A stretch of DNA of 64,000 bases from Tanypteryx hageni (GCA_028673005.1 CM054118.1:9686082-9750081), one strand, 5' to 3'; counted from the stretch's first letter, positions 45,986-60,656 are shown. Notes: a model not told the origin generated them from the sequence alone. Numbers and translations: made by a program.

Positions 45986-46785
45986 GACGAAATTTGCAAC
46001 ACTTCCCAACAACACAACACACGCTGATTCAAATCCGTAGTAACCGTTTGATTGCCGTTGGAACCAGCATAAGCGCGCGCAAACAGCAAACAAGCGTAAG
46101 CCCCCGCTACCTACTTCCCCAACTCCCCCTCAAACGTTTTGTTATATTACCCCCACCCTGGCTCCAGACGGTCCCAGTTTTGCTATCCGAGTGCCGACCC
46201 CCTGCTCCCCCCTGTGCAACAAAACTACGTGGGTCATTGCTATATTTGTACAAGAAACCTCAACAAATCCAACGATCATATTACACACATTTCTATCGGC
46301 TGTTCAGTTGCGGATTTGGATCATTTTTCATGTTCATTCCTTTCGCTTATAGTGAGTAGAATTGACGTCTTCAGTGTTTTTCACATCAATCGGTGTTCAT
46401 GCTTAAGAAAAGTTCGAAATCAACTGGTCAAATAAATAAACCAAATGGTCTGCAATAGTAGTCCACGCGCCCAAACTCGTCACTAAAGACAACGCCCCTA
46501 CTGAAGGGTTAAAACCCTCCCAGCTTTATAAAGAATGAGGGGATTTTCATGACTCATCTTGCGATAATTGGTGGCTGAATGTTAATACCTGCCTAGGATG
46601 ATTCATACTGGAAACTTTTCCTCCAGCCACTTAAATGATCGGAGGACATGCATACATACATCACACGCACACATTCACGAACGCATTCACGCACACACAC
46701 ACACACAACCACGCACACACATACGAGGATTGTCTGAAACAATTTTTTGTGAGAATAGTTTTAATCATATTTTTATGAAACTAAA

Positions 46786-46986
46786 TCACGACCAAGGTAG
46801 ATATCTGTACTGTTTTTCAATGTAGTCACATTTCATGTTAAGACCTTTGTCCAATCGTGGGACGGTATTATCTATGCCCTCTTGGAAAAAGTCAGGGCTC
46901 AATCCTATAAGCCAACGACGCACTTGACGTTGCAGAACCATGTCTGTGCTGTGTGTGCTTACCAGAGAGATGCCGCTGCCTTTCAA
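46786..46986 (-). pseudogene. mariner C-terminal relic, unit 3
   Basis: Same remnant as in unit 2, still open over 66 codons. Confidence 0.55.
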
Positions 46987-47599
46987 ATGTCTGAGAGATG
47001 TCTCAACTTCAAGGAGGTAGTTTTGAGATTTTTTTTAGACCTACCTACATGTATTTTACAACGTACCTCTGTTTTACCTCGAGAACCGAAGGACGTATTT
47101 TGATGAAATTTGATATTGGGAAATTTTTAAAAATTCCTCGAATATTGTTTAACATCAGACGATAATAATAATTTACATGAAAACCTACATGTTTTTTGCA
47201 ACGTACCTTTTTCAACTCGTGAACCGCAGGATGTACTTTGATGAAATTGGAAAGTTTTACTAAAATCGATTTTCATGACACTTGGTGGAAATCTCTTGCT
47301 ACTTGGGACGAGCTCCCGAGGATAGTTTTTGTTTTGAAGATTGATTTTGTTTTGGGTTTGATTCCATTTACATTTACATTCATTTACATGGGGAACCTCA
47401 AATCCATCGTGCAGGCTAATTTTCTCTTGCACATTAAAATATCTAAAAATAGTAACATCGGAGCGGGATTCGTGCTATTCTCTGAAGAAATAAATGGAGA
47501 TTCTAATTTATATCGTAGAATTTTGCTTATCGATCGTATTTCTTCGAATTTCGCGTAAATACTGCCGTTTTTGAAGTTTTTATCACTCGTTACGAGAGT

Positions 47600-47613
47600 G
47601 TTGCCATAGCAAC
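47600..47613. promoter_or_regulatory. RFX X-box, unit 3
   Basis: Same perfect X-box, 800 bp before the proposed start codon of gene copy 3. Confidence 0.5.
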
Positions 47614-48399
47614 AACTATTGTCGGACTCGGTATAGTCGAATACATACAGGTATTGTTTTTGCCGAACAAAAATACGCGTGATCAATTTAATATTCCGCT
47701 CGAATGTACTTGTAATATTTTATAACGCTAAATTATGAAATTTAAGAACACAAAGGGCAACATATCCGCGGTGGTTTTAAAGCTGTTAAAGCCAAACAAG
47801 TATTAAATAAACGATTAAATGGAAAGCTCGCATCGTTAGTTGTCCGGATCGTCTTGTTATTATGTTATCCAGAGACATACTTTTTCTTCCTGTTTATTGT
47901 TGTCAACGAAAACAACCTTCGTAGCAACTGGAGTAAACAAGACAAGGAAATGGATTATTCGGGACGAAGAAGTGAAGTTAAATATATATAGTTTCGTTAC
48001 GTACACCTACACTCAGTTTTTGTAAGTTAAAAGAAATAAATAATTTTCGACGAAGGAATGAACGTGAGTGCTAAGACGACCATTGCTCATCCCTAGTGAG
48101 GTATGTATGATTCAAATAATTTAATTTTCGACTGGTCTATATTAGTTACTACCTACGGATATTAAAAACAAATAGGCAAATCACAAATTCTATATTTCTC
48201 TGAAAACGCTTTTGATACATTCTTTAGCAGTGCTTAGACGTTAGACTAAGCCCTTATAATTTATCTTTTTCCTAAGTTGATTATATCAAACAATGGAGGC
48301 TTTTTTTCTAGTGTCGTCTCTGTTGGCCGTTGCCGTGGAAACCACATCATTCAGAACTAGTTCATTCTTGTTGAAGAAAGAAAGAAATACACACGTAAA

Positions 48400-51372
48400 A
48401 TGAGCGATGAAGGTATTTAAGTTGATTTTCAGCAATATTATTGAAAATCTGGCGTATTTCAAAAATTCGGAACGTAGCATAGCTCAGTTGATTAGCGGAA
48501 TTTTAACTAAATGTAGGAGGGTTAGTTGTCATTGCAATTAACGAACGAATATCCGTCACGAAATCCAGGAAACATAAGTTTGCATTTTCCCTTTCAAGTC
48601 GTTCGTCAGCTGAAACCCTTGCCTTCCTCTTCCTAACACACGCCTCCTTTGACCATGCTTCCCTCCTGTTCTTCTTCTTCTTAGTGTCCACTTCCTTGTC
48701 TTTCGTCCTATCTGTCCGTCTTATCCTTAATCAAAGTAGATAAATGAGTTAATACGAACGATAGTGTTAAGAAATGATTTTTTTGATAATCTTTGAATAG
48801 TTCAAAATGAAAAATAATGATCAAAGCCGTCGACACAGGTTAAATTGGAAATTCTTTCCTCATCTGTGTCTGCAGGGTTTAGCGACAATATCCGCGGATA
48901 TATCAGCATTGGCGCAGCCATATCATTCCTTGGCTGCATCGTCTGCTGGCGAATCTGGGAAATAATGAGGCGGTGTTATGGCAGGAGGAGAAGATGGACA
49001 GTAGAAGAAGGAATCCCCAACGTTGCCACAGACACCGCCCATTTTTCTGTAAGTAAAATATGCCTAAACTGGCATTTGTATACTTCGTCTCTTATAAACA
49101 CTTCTGATACGTTATTTTAAATAGTTGATAACAAAAATGTCCAATCGTCTCTGGCAAATATGAAAAGCTATATATATTAAGAAGTATTTGAGGGTTAAAT
49201 TACCTTCACGTTACTTCGACAATTCAAACTTGCCGATTATAAACAGATTAGATACTTAGTTGAGGTCATGTGGAGAGGGTGTGACTGATTGACATTTTAA
49301 TGGCACTGTATTCGCTGCAAATAGTACGACAGGTTATACTATATTAAATCCTTTCTGTATATCTTTTAAAACAGTGATGTGTTAATAAAATTCTGGAAAA
49401 AAATATTTCAACTTTTGGAAGACCCCACATTAGTGCCTATTGAACCAAAAATGAATTTTTCATCTGTCTCTTAATACAAAAGAAAATGAACGTCCACAGA
49501 CGGACGGATGACAAAGGGATAACAATAGCTCGTTTTACACATTTTTGAAAACGCTAAAAATATTAATCAATGTAGACCTTTTTGCAATTAATAAAATCGC
49601 CTTTCATTTGTGTGCCAAGTGCAGTGGAAATCAGTTAAAACATTTGTTTCCATACAATTATTTTTCTTATATTATTATTTAATTAAGTATTCACAGTCAG
49701 GCTGATACTCCCACAGTTGAGCGGCTAGTTATGTCCTTGCATCGACGGCCCTTCTTCCCCTCGCCCATTAAATACATATGTTCAATTAAGACCATTGTTG
49801 TTATGCCAATACTGTGGCAGTACCGCACCTACACTTAACACAGCCGTGTGTGTTTTGTCAAAATAAAAAAACTGCACGAGATTGGGATACTTCGTATTGG
49901 TAACACGAAATCCACATTTTTTAGCATTTGTTGTGATATTTAACTTTCAGACAGTATTTTACCGCACATGGAAATAGGAATTCGTAAATTACGGGCCTGC
50001 AGCAATGTTGCAACGTTCTTCTTCCTTAGCGGCCTACCGATATGCCATTTACAGTCACATTTGAATGAGCTCTGCTACTATCGTCAAGACTCCTCAGATC
50101 TTCTGACACAATTTGTGATAGACAATTCAGAAGTCTATAATAAATGATTTTGGTGATGCACAAGGATAAATATTTACAGTCGTGGCTAAATTATTATGGA
50201 TTTGATTAAAAAAGTATCCTTTTTAGCATTCCTTAAAAAAACTTCTTGCAGTGAACTTGCATATTCAAATCATGGTGATAAGCTATCTTGTGTTTGTCAC
50301 TTCAATTTCGTTAATTTTATTATTTTTTTAAATACCCCAATTTGCCTCAAAGGTGTTCATATCTGGGCTGTTGCCAGGCCAAGGAAGAATGATTATGCCT
50401 TGAGACTTGAAATATTTTTAACAGCCTTGGATGTGTGCAAAGGATCATTGTCCTGCTGAAAAACCACTCATCTATTTGAAAACCAGTTTTTAATCTGTGG
50501 TTTAAGACAATAAGAATAATCATCATTATGACAAAACCCTATACACTAAAATTAGGATATTTTGTGTTAAGAAAATGGCATCATCATCATCCGTGCCTTT
50601 ATCACGTACTATTTGGATATTAAAAACCGCGAAATAGGTAGGTATGATGCCATTATATTTACGATTGAAAAGAGTTAAAATTTCTCGAAAAACTACGAAA
50701 CACAACATTTTAAAGACTTCAGGTTTTACTAAATTTCATGTGTTTGTATATGACGTCATCCTATGTTAACGTCGTAGTTTAAAATCAATGCCATAATAAT
50801 ATATTAGTAAGATATTAATTTTAATTTTCTGCGAAATCAAGTCATACGAATCCGGAATTTTTTAATTCTCTGGCAATCGGCTCGCGTCTAAGTTTTCGAA
50901 TTTCAGGGTTAATGGCTTAGATCGCCCTGTTTCAGCAATAACTATAATTATCATTAAGACAATAGCTTATGTACTACACTAAAAATTAAGAAAAATTATG
51001 ATATTTTCTTGTGTAAGGATTACGGCATCATCATCCATGCATTTTAGTACGTATCTGGATAAAAAATTAATTTAAAAATTTCACGTCATCATATGTAAAT
51101 GGTCGCTGGCTGATATCTAATAGATTATAATGCAGTCTAAGCATTAAATCAATGCTCTTGTAGTATGGGGAATTCATTCCCATTGAAAGGCATTGTGATC
51201 ATAGCTATGGCAGTTAATATTTTTCATTGTTGAAAACCGTGAAACCCCTTCATAATTTTATGATTAAAATCGAATTGCTATGCAAATTCAGCATGGATTT
51301 ATGGATTATATTCATGCCAAAGTTTAGCTCTGTAGCACTTCAACAAGTAGCTTAGGTTTTACATGTTAAAAA

Positions 51373-51428
<56 letters not shown>

Positions 51429-54400
51429 CCTATATCTGTTATAAATAGCTTATATACAAAGCAGCTATTTATAATGATGATTATGAGTAAGTTTGCAGCT
51501 TAGTCTTTGTTTCGTTGAATTGTAAAGTTATTGAGAATTTTTATCTAATTATGTTAACTCATCTTGTTCTATTCTGATTAAGACTGAAGAAGAATTCACC
51601 TGTGTTCCTCGAGGAATTCTCAAAACACCTGAAGTAGGAAGGGACCAGCGACACGTGAGTGTTTATCACCATGTTCTGATTTTTCTGCATTGTATTTAAC
51701 CTGATGCCTGAATCCATTTGATAGTGCCAATCATAGAAGAAATAAACATATAATTATAAAGTCAACAACAAAACATTTGTTCTCCTATTACAAGATTTAA
51801 AATATGAATCAAAATTATCTTCTGAATTTCCATATATATTTCTAATAATGTTTAGACGCTTCTACCAGTTTCCTAACTTTATCCTGTTTTTTCCAGGTAA
51901 AATTTTACCAACACATAAGATTTGCTGATGAAGAAACTAAGGGTGGCACAGGAGCCATGGCATTGGTATATATCCCCCTTTCATTAAAATATCTTATATG
52001 CTACACCCCAACACGCTACTTGCACCAAGGTCGTTTGGCACACATAGACTTTGGGTGGTCTTGAGGCCAAGAGTTTTCCGAGGGCAGAGAGTCCATGATT
52101 GTGTAGAGGAAGCAGGTGTCGAGAGAGGGCAAAATAGTATTACGAGGGAGATGAGATGGGAAGTGTGGGAAAGGAATGCTTTCTCAGCAGGAGTGAGAAC
52201 ATGGGAAGAAAGGTTCACGATTTCATCTGGTTTGCATGAGTTGGTGATGGTAGTGGCAGCGGTGTGTGGAAAATTGGAGCGCTTCAATGGTTTGCGGGTT
52301 GGAAATTTGTGGGCCTTTTTCAGAAAATGAGTGGGGGTGAGATTGGGAATCCCAGAAAATCTGCAAGGCAGGGCTTTTGGCCAAGGAATGGCAGGGATGG
52401 AGGAGATTTGTTGGTCTCACCAGCTGATATGAACGGAAGGGGTAGTAGCGCTAATTGGAGGTGCCGGATGCACATCAGGGAAAGTTTATAGACAAGTCTG
52501 TGGCAATGTGCGGTGATATTTTAGCCACTTGAAGTATATATATGTCAAAGTTTAAGTGATTCTTGTAAGATACTAATAAAATGACTTCTGCCAACTTGGA
52601 GATTTTTATTCTAATTACATCAATACAAATAATATTTTTTCAATAGAAGAAGTTCCTCTGAATACAGTTGATGTACTTAATTGATTATCTAAAAGAGGAT
52701 CATAGTTGCAAAGTACATTTAAATATTCTATATATATATAATTTCCTCGAGTCATTGAATCCTAAGATTCGTCATGACCTTACAAAGGAGGCTCTGTTTA
52801 GATAAATAGCATATTGCATCAATGAGACTTTTCAAAATTATCTCTATTTTTATTCACTTGTTCATTATGTCGACTTATTTCAATTTTTCGTTGGTATTCA
52901 ATTAAAGTGTCAATTCTTTGAATTCATGTTGCATAAGTTATAACTGTATAAATTAACAAATTTTTCGCTATCAATTATCAATAATATTTTATTGCTTTTG
53001 CGACGAATGATGGCCAACTATTCCAGTTTGGGGATGAGTGAGTTCCTTAGTGCCAGTATTGAGAACAGTAATAATCTCACCATTGGTGTATAAGACGCAG
53101 GTTGATTTTGGGGGTCATTTTTTGGGGGAAAAAAGTGCGTCTTATATGCCGAGAAATAAGGTATATCCAACTTTGATTAAAGCAGAAGTGCAATCCTTGA
53201 TTTCTTCATAGGTATAGCCATATTATGTATTTCAAAGTGCAAATTAATCGTAGAATTGCACTCACGAATTATTTTAAAACGAACAAAATTTTAACAGAAA
53301 CAAGAGCAAGGACACAACCTATCACTGTGAAGAACCTGAATGAACTGCTGGTTAGCCCTATGCTGTTCCAAGTTATTTCACAGTCAACAATATTATGAGT
53401 GAAGGGATTAATGTAAACATATAGCATAAAGAGTCACACCACAAACACGAGGCTCATATACAAAATGGCTCTATTAGCCACTTGAGCCTTAAGCGTCAAT
53501 CTCATCTGGACCCTTAGAGATTAGACAGTGGTGATATGCTCTACCTAATATTTTTTCCAATGAATAGTGTTGTTGTTGCTCTCTAAGTTTATTAATAAAG
53601 TTCTCTCCAATGCATCTCACTTCACTCAGCTAGTTGCAGTCTCACGGCCAATCAAATCCTGCTGCACGAACCGTAATATGTGTTATCTGGATATTTGGTG
53701 TTCAAAATCAGCCTGTGCTATAGTGAATTCCGTGTTATAAGAACCCGTGTTATAGGAGGGCCTAGTCTATTGTGAGACTACAATTAATTTTCCACTGATT
53801 CCCATTAGCATTAATAAAAACTTCTAAAACCTTCGGTGAGTAGGTTTGGTCTTCTCTCAGTTAATCAAGTGAATTGAATTAGTGTTTTTCAATTGAGAAC
53901 AGTCACTGTTCGAATGCTATGTCAGACCGAACCCAAGCATTTTTCTATCTAAAAACTGACTTGGTGTTCTTATATTTTGTTAATTGAACTGTTGTCACTT
54001 GATAATATAGCAGAGGTTATGTTATTATTTGAAAAATTGTTAGGATTTATAACCTAAGGAAAAAAAGAAAGAGATTGAGAGTCATTATTTCACAATACAG
54101 GCTAAAATAAAAGTGTGAAAATTGCCTAGCTGTTGAAAATAAGGAAATTACTGAATATAATTTCAAGGTTATTGAAGAGTGGTGGTTTATCATAATATAT
54201 ATTTTTGAAAACTGATGGAGGGAGAAAATGCTGCAATACAAACTTTGCAACCATTGGACTGAAATAAAAACGTGTAGTCAAAGAAAATTGAGTAAGTGCT
54301 ATCTCATAAACTTATGTGGAATTATTAATCAAATATGAAATTTTAAAAAACGTTTTCTTATTTGTGTAAATATTAAAAATACTAGCCCCCCTGATGCCTA

Positions 54401-56441
54401 CAGCATTCAATTCTGCGCCATGCACGCATAGCGTGGTGAATTCACAATGTCGGCTCACCTGGTGGCTTCATACCCAGACCCTTCCCTCCTCATCCAAAAA
54501 TTATTTGACTAAATCAGTTTTCAAACTTTACACTGTTATTGATTTACTTATTCATTCATCACTCCTCCTAACTGACGCAATTCTCACCCTCCATTCCCTC
54601 CCTCCCTCCATCTCTCTACCAGGATGCATGCGATATACCTACCATAAATCCTCTGAGGCAGAGTGTTAAGGAACAAAAAACTTAATTAGGAGGTAGAGTG
54701 ATTCTTTCATTGTCGTATAATATCAGTTAATCTTATTATTGAGTTTATCTAGTAGGATTTATATTTGAGAGAGTCTTGACATTCATTTACTCTCAAATAC
54801 TCATCTATCTCCTTTTTCAACAAAATTTGTTTAATTTAGTTTCTGGAAAATATTTTTGTAATCACTCATAGAATAATTTTTGGAAATTGCTTCATCTCTA
54901 CTTCATATTTTTCAAATGAACCATCAATCTAATAATTCAAAATAATAAATAGTATGTTAAATCACAAAATCTGACGAATACCTAATGTAGTTGCATGATA
55001 TAAATGGAATATTCAATTATATAATTTACTCTAAAAATTAACTATATGATTTCCATGTAATAATAGGTTGCTAAGTATAAATCACTCAGAAGCCTTTTTT
55101 GCTAAATTTATACCAACAACTACCAAAATCAGTTGTCTAATGCAAATTTTACATGTAAGGTCACAAAAAGAACTTTTGAGCTCAGTTTAATTATTTGGAT
55201 AACCTACAAGCATAGAGTTCAAGGCCTCGATTGCTTAACATTCTTCATAATTAGTATTTTACATGTTTTTACCTTTAAATGCCGAAATTGCCTGTATGGG
55301 CACACAAAATGCCATAGCTCACGGATGTGTATTTTTCATAATATTTTTTCCACATGTTCCTTTCCCCTACAAAAGAGAAGTAGGCAATTATTCATTATTT
55401 TTACAATAAAATGATTATTATTAGAACATTTTAGTATCAGTAATTCATGAGATTTGCAATTTTTCCATAAAGTGAACAAAAATACCCCAAAATAAATTCG
55501 GCATTTAAAGGTTAATGATGAAAAATATGGTGTATTGACATCAGTCACCCAATGCTTCTCTCTTTTTTTTTTAGAATATTCCAATTCACCAATCAAAATC
55601 TTGTGGAACCATTGAATCTGGATCAAATGATAGTAAAGAAGCTGATTTGTCAATCTCGAAGCAATTATTTAGTCAACTCAGTGACAAGTTTCAAAATAAA
55701 ATGATTGAAGCAAAGGAGTTATCAAAGTCTCTTCCGCGATGTAAATCATATGAAGACTTACATGAACTAAAAATGTCTAGGACTTTTTTAATGAAGCCTG
55801 CGGCAGTACCACAAGTTCATCATATTACCTATAAACAAGTTGCTAGTAGAAACTTAGTTAAAGCTCCGATATCATCAGCTGAATTAGATAGCATTACTTA
55901 TCAATCAATTTCATCAAATGGAAACATAAAATCGACTAAAAAGTTATCAAAATATATTTCTCAGCAGCAGGTTTATGATGAAATAATGCCCGAAATGTCC
56001 ACTACAGAAAATGAAATTCCTGGTACATCCAAAGATTTCTCCAAATTGGAAATGACGAAGAAGAATTTAGAGAGTCACTTAGCAACTGAGGAAATGATTT
56101 CTGAAATGATAACAAAAGGAAATGAAAGAATCAAAAAAAGGAATGAAGTTCCAACTTTGAGCTGGGATTCAGCACTTGATCAACATACAACCATGATTAT
56201 CTTACCTCCTCTTTCTAATACCCTCTCCCCCAAACAAGTGACAAAAACGAATTTTATACCTAATGCCAATCAAGCAAGACATCATTCTCTATCTAAGCAT
56301 CTTTCACTTGATAGCTTGATTTATGCTTCAGAGTACATAGATTCAGAAAATGCCTCAGAATTATCTTTTTGTAGACAGAAAAGTACAATTCATATTTCAA
56401 ATCCAGTAAATGAAAGAGATGAGAAATATAAAACAATGTAG
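48400..56441 (+). CDS. Putative membrane-anchored PP1 regulator, copy 3 (shorter tail)
   Basis: Exons 48400-48412, 48876-49048, 51583-51654, 51897-51965 and 55575-56441, all with GT/AG borders, giving 397 residues. It keeps MSDE, the membrane segment, GILK and RHVKF. Exon 3 changes are EEEFT for EEEST and PEVGRD for PEGGRD; exon 4 has GGTGAMAL for GGAGAMAL. Exon 5 lost 78 bp (26 codons, matching 24529-24606 of copy 1) without breaking the frame. All frames stay open despite several amino-acid changes, which suggests that a protein is, or was recently, made. Confidence 0.65.
50335..50473 (-). pseudogene. Tc1-like transposase relic, unit 3
   Basis: Same frameshifted relic as in unit 1, in intron 2 of gene copy 3. 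Confidence 0.75.
51375..51427. repeat. (AT)n microsatellite, unit 3 (about 53 nt)
   Basis: The longest version of this repeat. It is useful for telling the units apart in reads. Confidence 0.9.
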
Positions 56442-56443
56442 CA

Positions 56444-56683
56444 ATGAATCAAGAAAAGGAATCCGAGTTTAGCTGTTTTCATATCCCTAACACAGTATCT
56501 TACTTTAGTCCTTCATGTACAGGTTGCTTACAATCTTTCCAGAGTAGTATCGGTGATATAGAACCCAAATCAATTCTGATACCTATCAATAATGAAATTG
56601 ATTCAACTACCTATAATATGGGAAGTAAAATTGCAGTTGATGTTGTATTTAGTTCAGAAGGAGGACTAAATGAGGTAAAATAG
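56444..56683 (+). CDS. Open exon-like segment after the gene stop, unit 3
   Basis: 79 codons beginning MNQEKESEFSCFHI and ending SSEGGLNEVK, in a different frame from exon 5 and starting three bases after its stop. It is open only in this unit. It may be a former C-terminal part of the PP1-regulator-like gene, or an ORF kept by chance. Confidence 0.35.
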   Translation: MNQEKESEFSCFHIPNTVSYFSPSCTGCLQSFQSSIGDIEPKSILIPINNEIDSTTYNMGSKIAVDVVFSSEGGLNEVK

Positions 56684-57464
56684 AATCATTCTTCAAAAAA
56701 TAACAAGGAATACTTTACATAAATACTACTGAATTAACCTTGCCTAATCTGAAATGCTTTATCTGTCACAAACCAAAATGTAATTACTCTATATTATTAG
56801 TTTTCTTGAATTGATCGAAAATCTAAGGTGTTTCTAAAAATTTAATAGTAGGAAGAGAGGGTAACTTTCTGAATAAATATTGTTGAGAAAAAGATGTAAA
56901 TATATAACCACCATATCGTGAAATGATAAATTAAGGTGGGAAAGTCGGTTACAATTTAGGAAAATAAGGAATATTTTCTTTAGTAATGTACCTCGATGTT
57001 GCGAATTTTAAATTAAAATGAAGTGAAGAATTTCAATAATGGTTTTTGAAAAAGCATTTAAATGTACATTATCATAATATTTTGTATCTATTCTTCCAAT
57101 ACTCTCCTTGTACTAACTCTTATATGAAGTACTTAAACAAATTCCTCTGATTATTCCTTTGTTTTTGTAATAAATATTTCCTCTGAAGAATTATTATTAT
57201 TATTTAAAATATAATTTGTAGAAATTTTAACAAAACTATTGCATTGATGCTATTTTGTCATTACAAGATTCAAGGAGCCTCAAAGGCTGCTGTCTCTGTG
57301 CTGTTCCTATGATCACAATGCAAGTTTGATGATAAAAGCACAACTTTGTCAAGTATTTGTGAAAAGAAAACAATGTCTTATTGTGACTCAAATAGAAAAA
57401 ACTTGAGTCCCAATTATATATGTCCCCTATATCTCTCTGATTTGGGTAAATCAAGCAGTGGCAT

Positions 57465-58190
57465 TTACAATTTGACTTTTAAAAGTTTTTCATAATCTGA
57501 AAAAAGTTTTTGGTACACAGAATTGTGTTTACAAAAATTTACAGGTGCATTATCTGCAGACAATGAGGAAACTGACTGAATGTTAAGAAAATTTTTCTCG
57601 AGAACTTCAATCAGTCGATCTTTGATAGAAGCACTTGTTTCATTGGGGTCTTCATAAAAGTTCAGACGACCTTGTTTAATACCATCTTTAGATGAAAAAT
57701 ATTGCACCACAACGGGAAACATTTTTAAATTTCCTTTGTTTGAAGCATCAATGCCGAGAGAAAAATAATTACAATCAGCTAAATCATGTAGAAGAAGTTC
57801 TTGTGCAGCAGGTGCCAGAATACTCTCACATATGCTTATGCATTTTGTTCTGCCACATGCTACTTTGTTTGCAATGCTGGAATCACTAAATACAACAGGA
57901 AACAACTTAATGCTACTATCTTGACTACTGAAACTGTGATGGTGTTTAACCCTGTGATAAACAGACGTAACTTCACCTGCAGTAACTAACTTTTCTTGAT
58001 CAGAGTATTTACTTTGAAGAAAACTGGATATCGACTGAGACTCGGTCATTTGTTTTATCGCTACCTTATGTGCCACACTTTCTGAATGGACTTTTAATGC
58101 TCTTTTCCCTTCATGTTTAACAGACATTCCTTTACTACATAATTTGAACTCACCATTAAACTCATCTCGCTTCAGAAGACAACTTTGCAT
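57465..58190 (-). pseudogene. hAT-type transposase fragment, unit 3
   Basis: 241 codons, open. Differences include QSCLLKR for QSWLLKR, KGMSVKH for KGISVKH, KRALKV for KRELKV and NFCKHN for NFGKHN. A 268-bp deletion lies just downstream (plus strand 57404). Confidence 0.75.
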
Positions 58191-58792
58191 CTCTTAACCA
58201 TCATTAAACTTTGTCGAATATTTTTTTTTTTTAAGTTGCCATTTTTCTGGGGATGATTATTGAATCTAAAAGAAAACGTATTTAGGTGACGTTAATGCTA
58301 TATATATTCAGGCTTATTAAGATAGCTACAGGACAACCAGCACATGAAAATCGAGTAGTACATACTGTACATAGTGCACATAAGTAAGCGTTAAAAGAAA
58401 CAGAATAAATGTAATAATTAATATTTTTTGAAATTACCGGTCACTACTGTAATGAAAATAATATGAAGACATTAATGTAAGCCACATGAAAACTTACTGG
58501 ACAATGCCTATTTTATTAACACTAATATATTATTGACTCCACATGCCACACAACCATGCGACACCAACCCCATGGAGTGAGTTATCAGACAAAACATAAA
58601 CTAATTCTTGGCTGTGGGTCGAAAAGAAAAATCAGTATGCGCCGACAGCTCCCTAGACAGCTGGCGCCTGGTGAATAGAAAAGCACGACTTTAATTTGCA
58701 GCAAAGTATTAGCCGTCTCACCAGCCACAGTTAAGGTGAGACCTTCACTATAATCTACAAAGTATCAAACCAGAATGAATTTTCAAGGAATA

Positions 58793-59130
58793 TCGCCTTA
58801 GATTTCTCTAAGAAAGATCAAGTGTAACAATAAAAAATGTTAAATGTTAAAAAATCGTTGGTTATGAGAAAAGTTCCATAATCTTGCAAAATTTCAGCTT
58901 TCTTAACTAGTTAGATTGGTCTACACACTGGATTGCGTTTTCCCATGCTAACTTATGGGAGATATTCCGGGGTCTCTGGAGTCGAACCCAAGACACTGTA
59001 AGCAAAAGCGAGAATAATTCCTAATAGATATTGCGACCATCTAGCAACACTGAAAATTTAATATTCTAGCTTACCGGCAAGTGCCCATAATTAATTTACA
59101 AAAATGGCGCAATGCTTTTCTTAGAAAAAA
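58793..59130 (-). repeat. 338-bp segment with tRNA-like B-box, unit 3
   Basis: Same segment as 27417-27754, with the B-box-like sequence at 58978-58989. Confidence 0.4.
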
Positions 59131-59970
59131 CGAAAATCTTGAAAAAGTGCAACAATGCGGACGCTGAAAATTCGCAATTGTTTAAACAAATTTTCAAGGA
59201 TTATGTATTTTCGAATGTGATACGGAGGTGTATTTTTTTCCGAGGTAGGGTTTGTAAAAAAACGAAATAGGGATTATACAAATTTTGATATTTCAATTTG
59301 TTCGGCAGTTAAAAATTCATAAAGTTTAAACAAATAGATAATTGTTTAGGTACTACGGGATTATCTAGGAATCTGAAAGTTTCCAGTTATTTACAAAGTA
59401 ATGCATTTGCACAATTAAACATATTAATCTCTCTATAAATATATTACGGCGGCTGTTAAAAATGTTTAAATTTCAAACAATTAGTAAATATTTATTTCAC
59501 TTCTAGAACTTCTACAACTTTAAAATTTTCCAAAAACGAGTAACATTAGTATTCCACAATGGAAAAAGCATAAAATTCTTAAAATTGCAAAGTTTGGGGA
59601 TTTTTTAAATCTATTATTTTTACATAAGTGAAAAACGAAAATCGCTGCGGAGGTGAATTATTTAGAATTAAAAAAATATTTGTAATGATGAAATATCTGT
59701 CTAACAATGATGTTTTCTCAAGGTGAGATAAATGCTTGCAGTATGCAAGCACCTCCTACTAGAATGTTATATATATCCTCCTCTGTAAGATATATAATGA
59801 TAACCGACGTATTCACAATTTTCATTGAAAATGACGGAAAGGGATAAATTAAAGGCATGTCCGACGAAAGGCAAGTCGAAAAACGAACTGCGGACCAAAT
59901 TTCCCAAATCTTATGACGATTGGTGGCCGCGTGATCTTCGTAGGCCTTACTCTCCAATCATGGCACTACT

Positions 59971-60650
59971 ATAGTTGAAACCTATGTGGGTATTCAACCA
60001 GAATGGCCATTTTAATATAATAATTCCGCCGAAGAGATTGTATTAAGGCTTGTCGAACCAGTAGTAGGTACAAATAGAAATATTACTGGGGATAATTGGT
60101 TCACAAGCTTGCCGTTGGTGAAAAACTTACTGCATCAAAAACAATTAACCCATGTGGCTACCATTCGACAAAATAAACGTGAGTTACTCCCAGAATTTTT
60201 ACCAAATAAAAATAAGGAAGAGAAGTCATCTGTTGTTGGATTTAAAGAAGACTGTACATTGGTCTCCTATTGTCCAAAGAAAAATACGACAGTCTTAGTT
60301 ATATCCCGTATGTACCACGACGATGCTATTGATGCTGAAACGGGCGCTGAAAGAAAGCCCGAAATGATAACTTTGTACAACCAAACAAAAATTAAATATG
60401 ACCTAGTAGACAAACTGTCAAAAATACAATTTTGGCCAATGGTTATTTTTTATAACTTCTTAAATCTTTCGGCAATTCATTCTCTTTGGGTATATAAAGC
60501 AAATAGAGGTTACCAGCTGGTAAAAAGAAGAGAATTTATTGAAATGTTTTCATGGGAGCTTATTAGGCCGCAAATCGAGTACATGTCAACCATTTAGCAA
60601 CTTCCAGTAGAAATAAGAAGGCGAGTCAAAATACTTTTGGGATACACCGA
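59971..60650 (+). pseudogene. piggyBac transposase relic, unit 3
   Basis: As in unit 1, but the codon after IEMFS is TGG (Trp), so the frame runs on through ELIRPQIEYMSTI to the TAG shared with unit 2. The open piece is 60109-60597, 162 codons. Confidence 0.8.
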
Positions 60651-60656
60651 GCAAGT

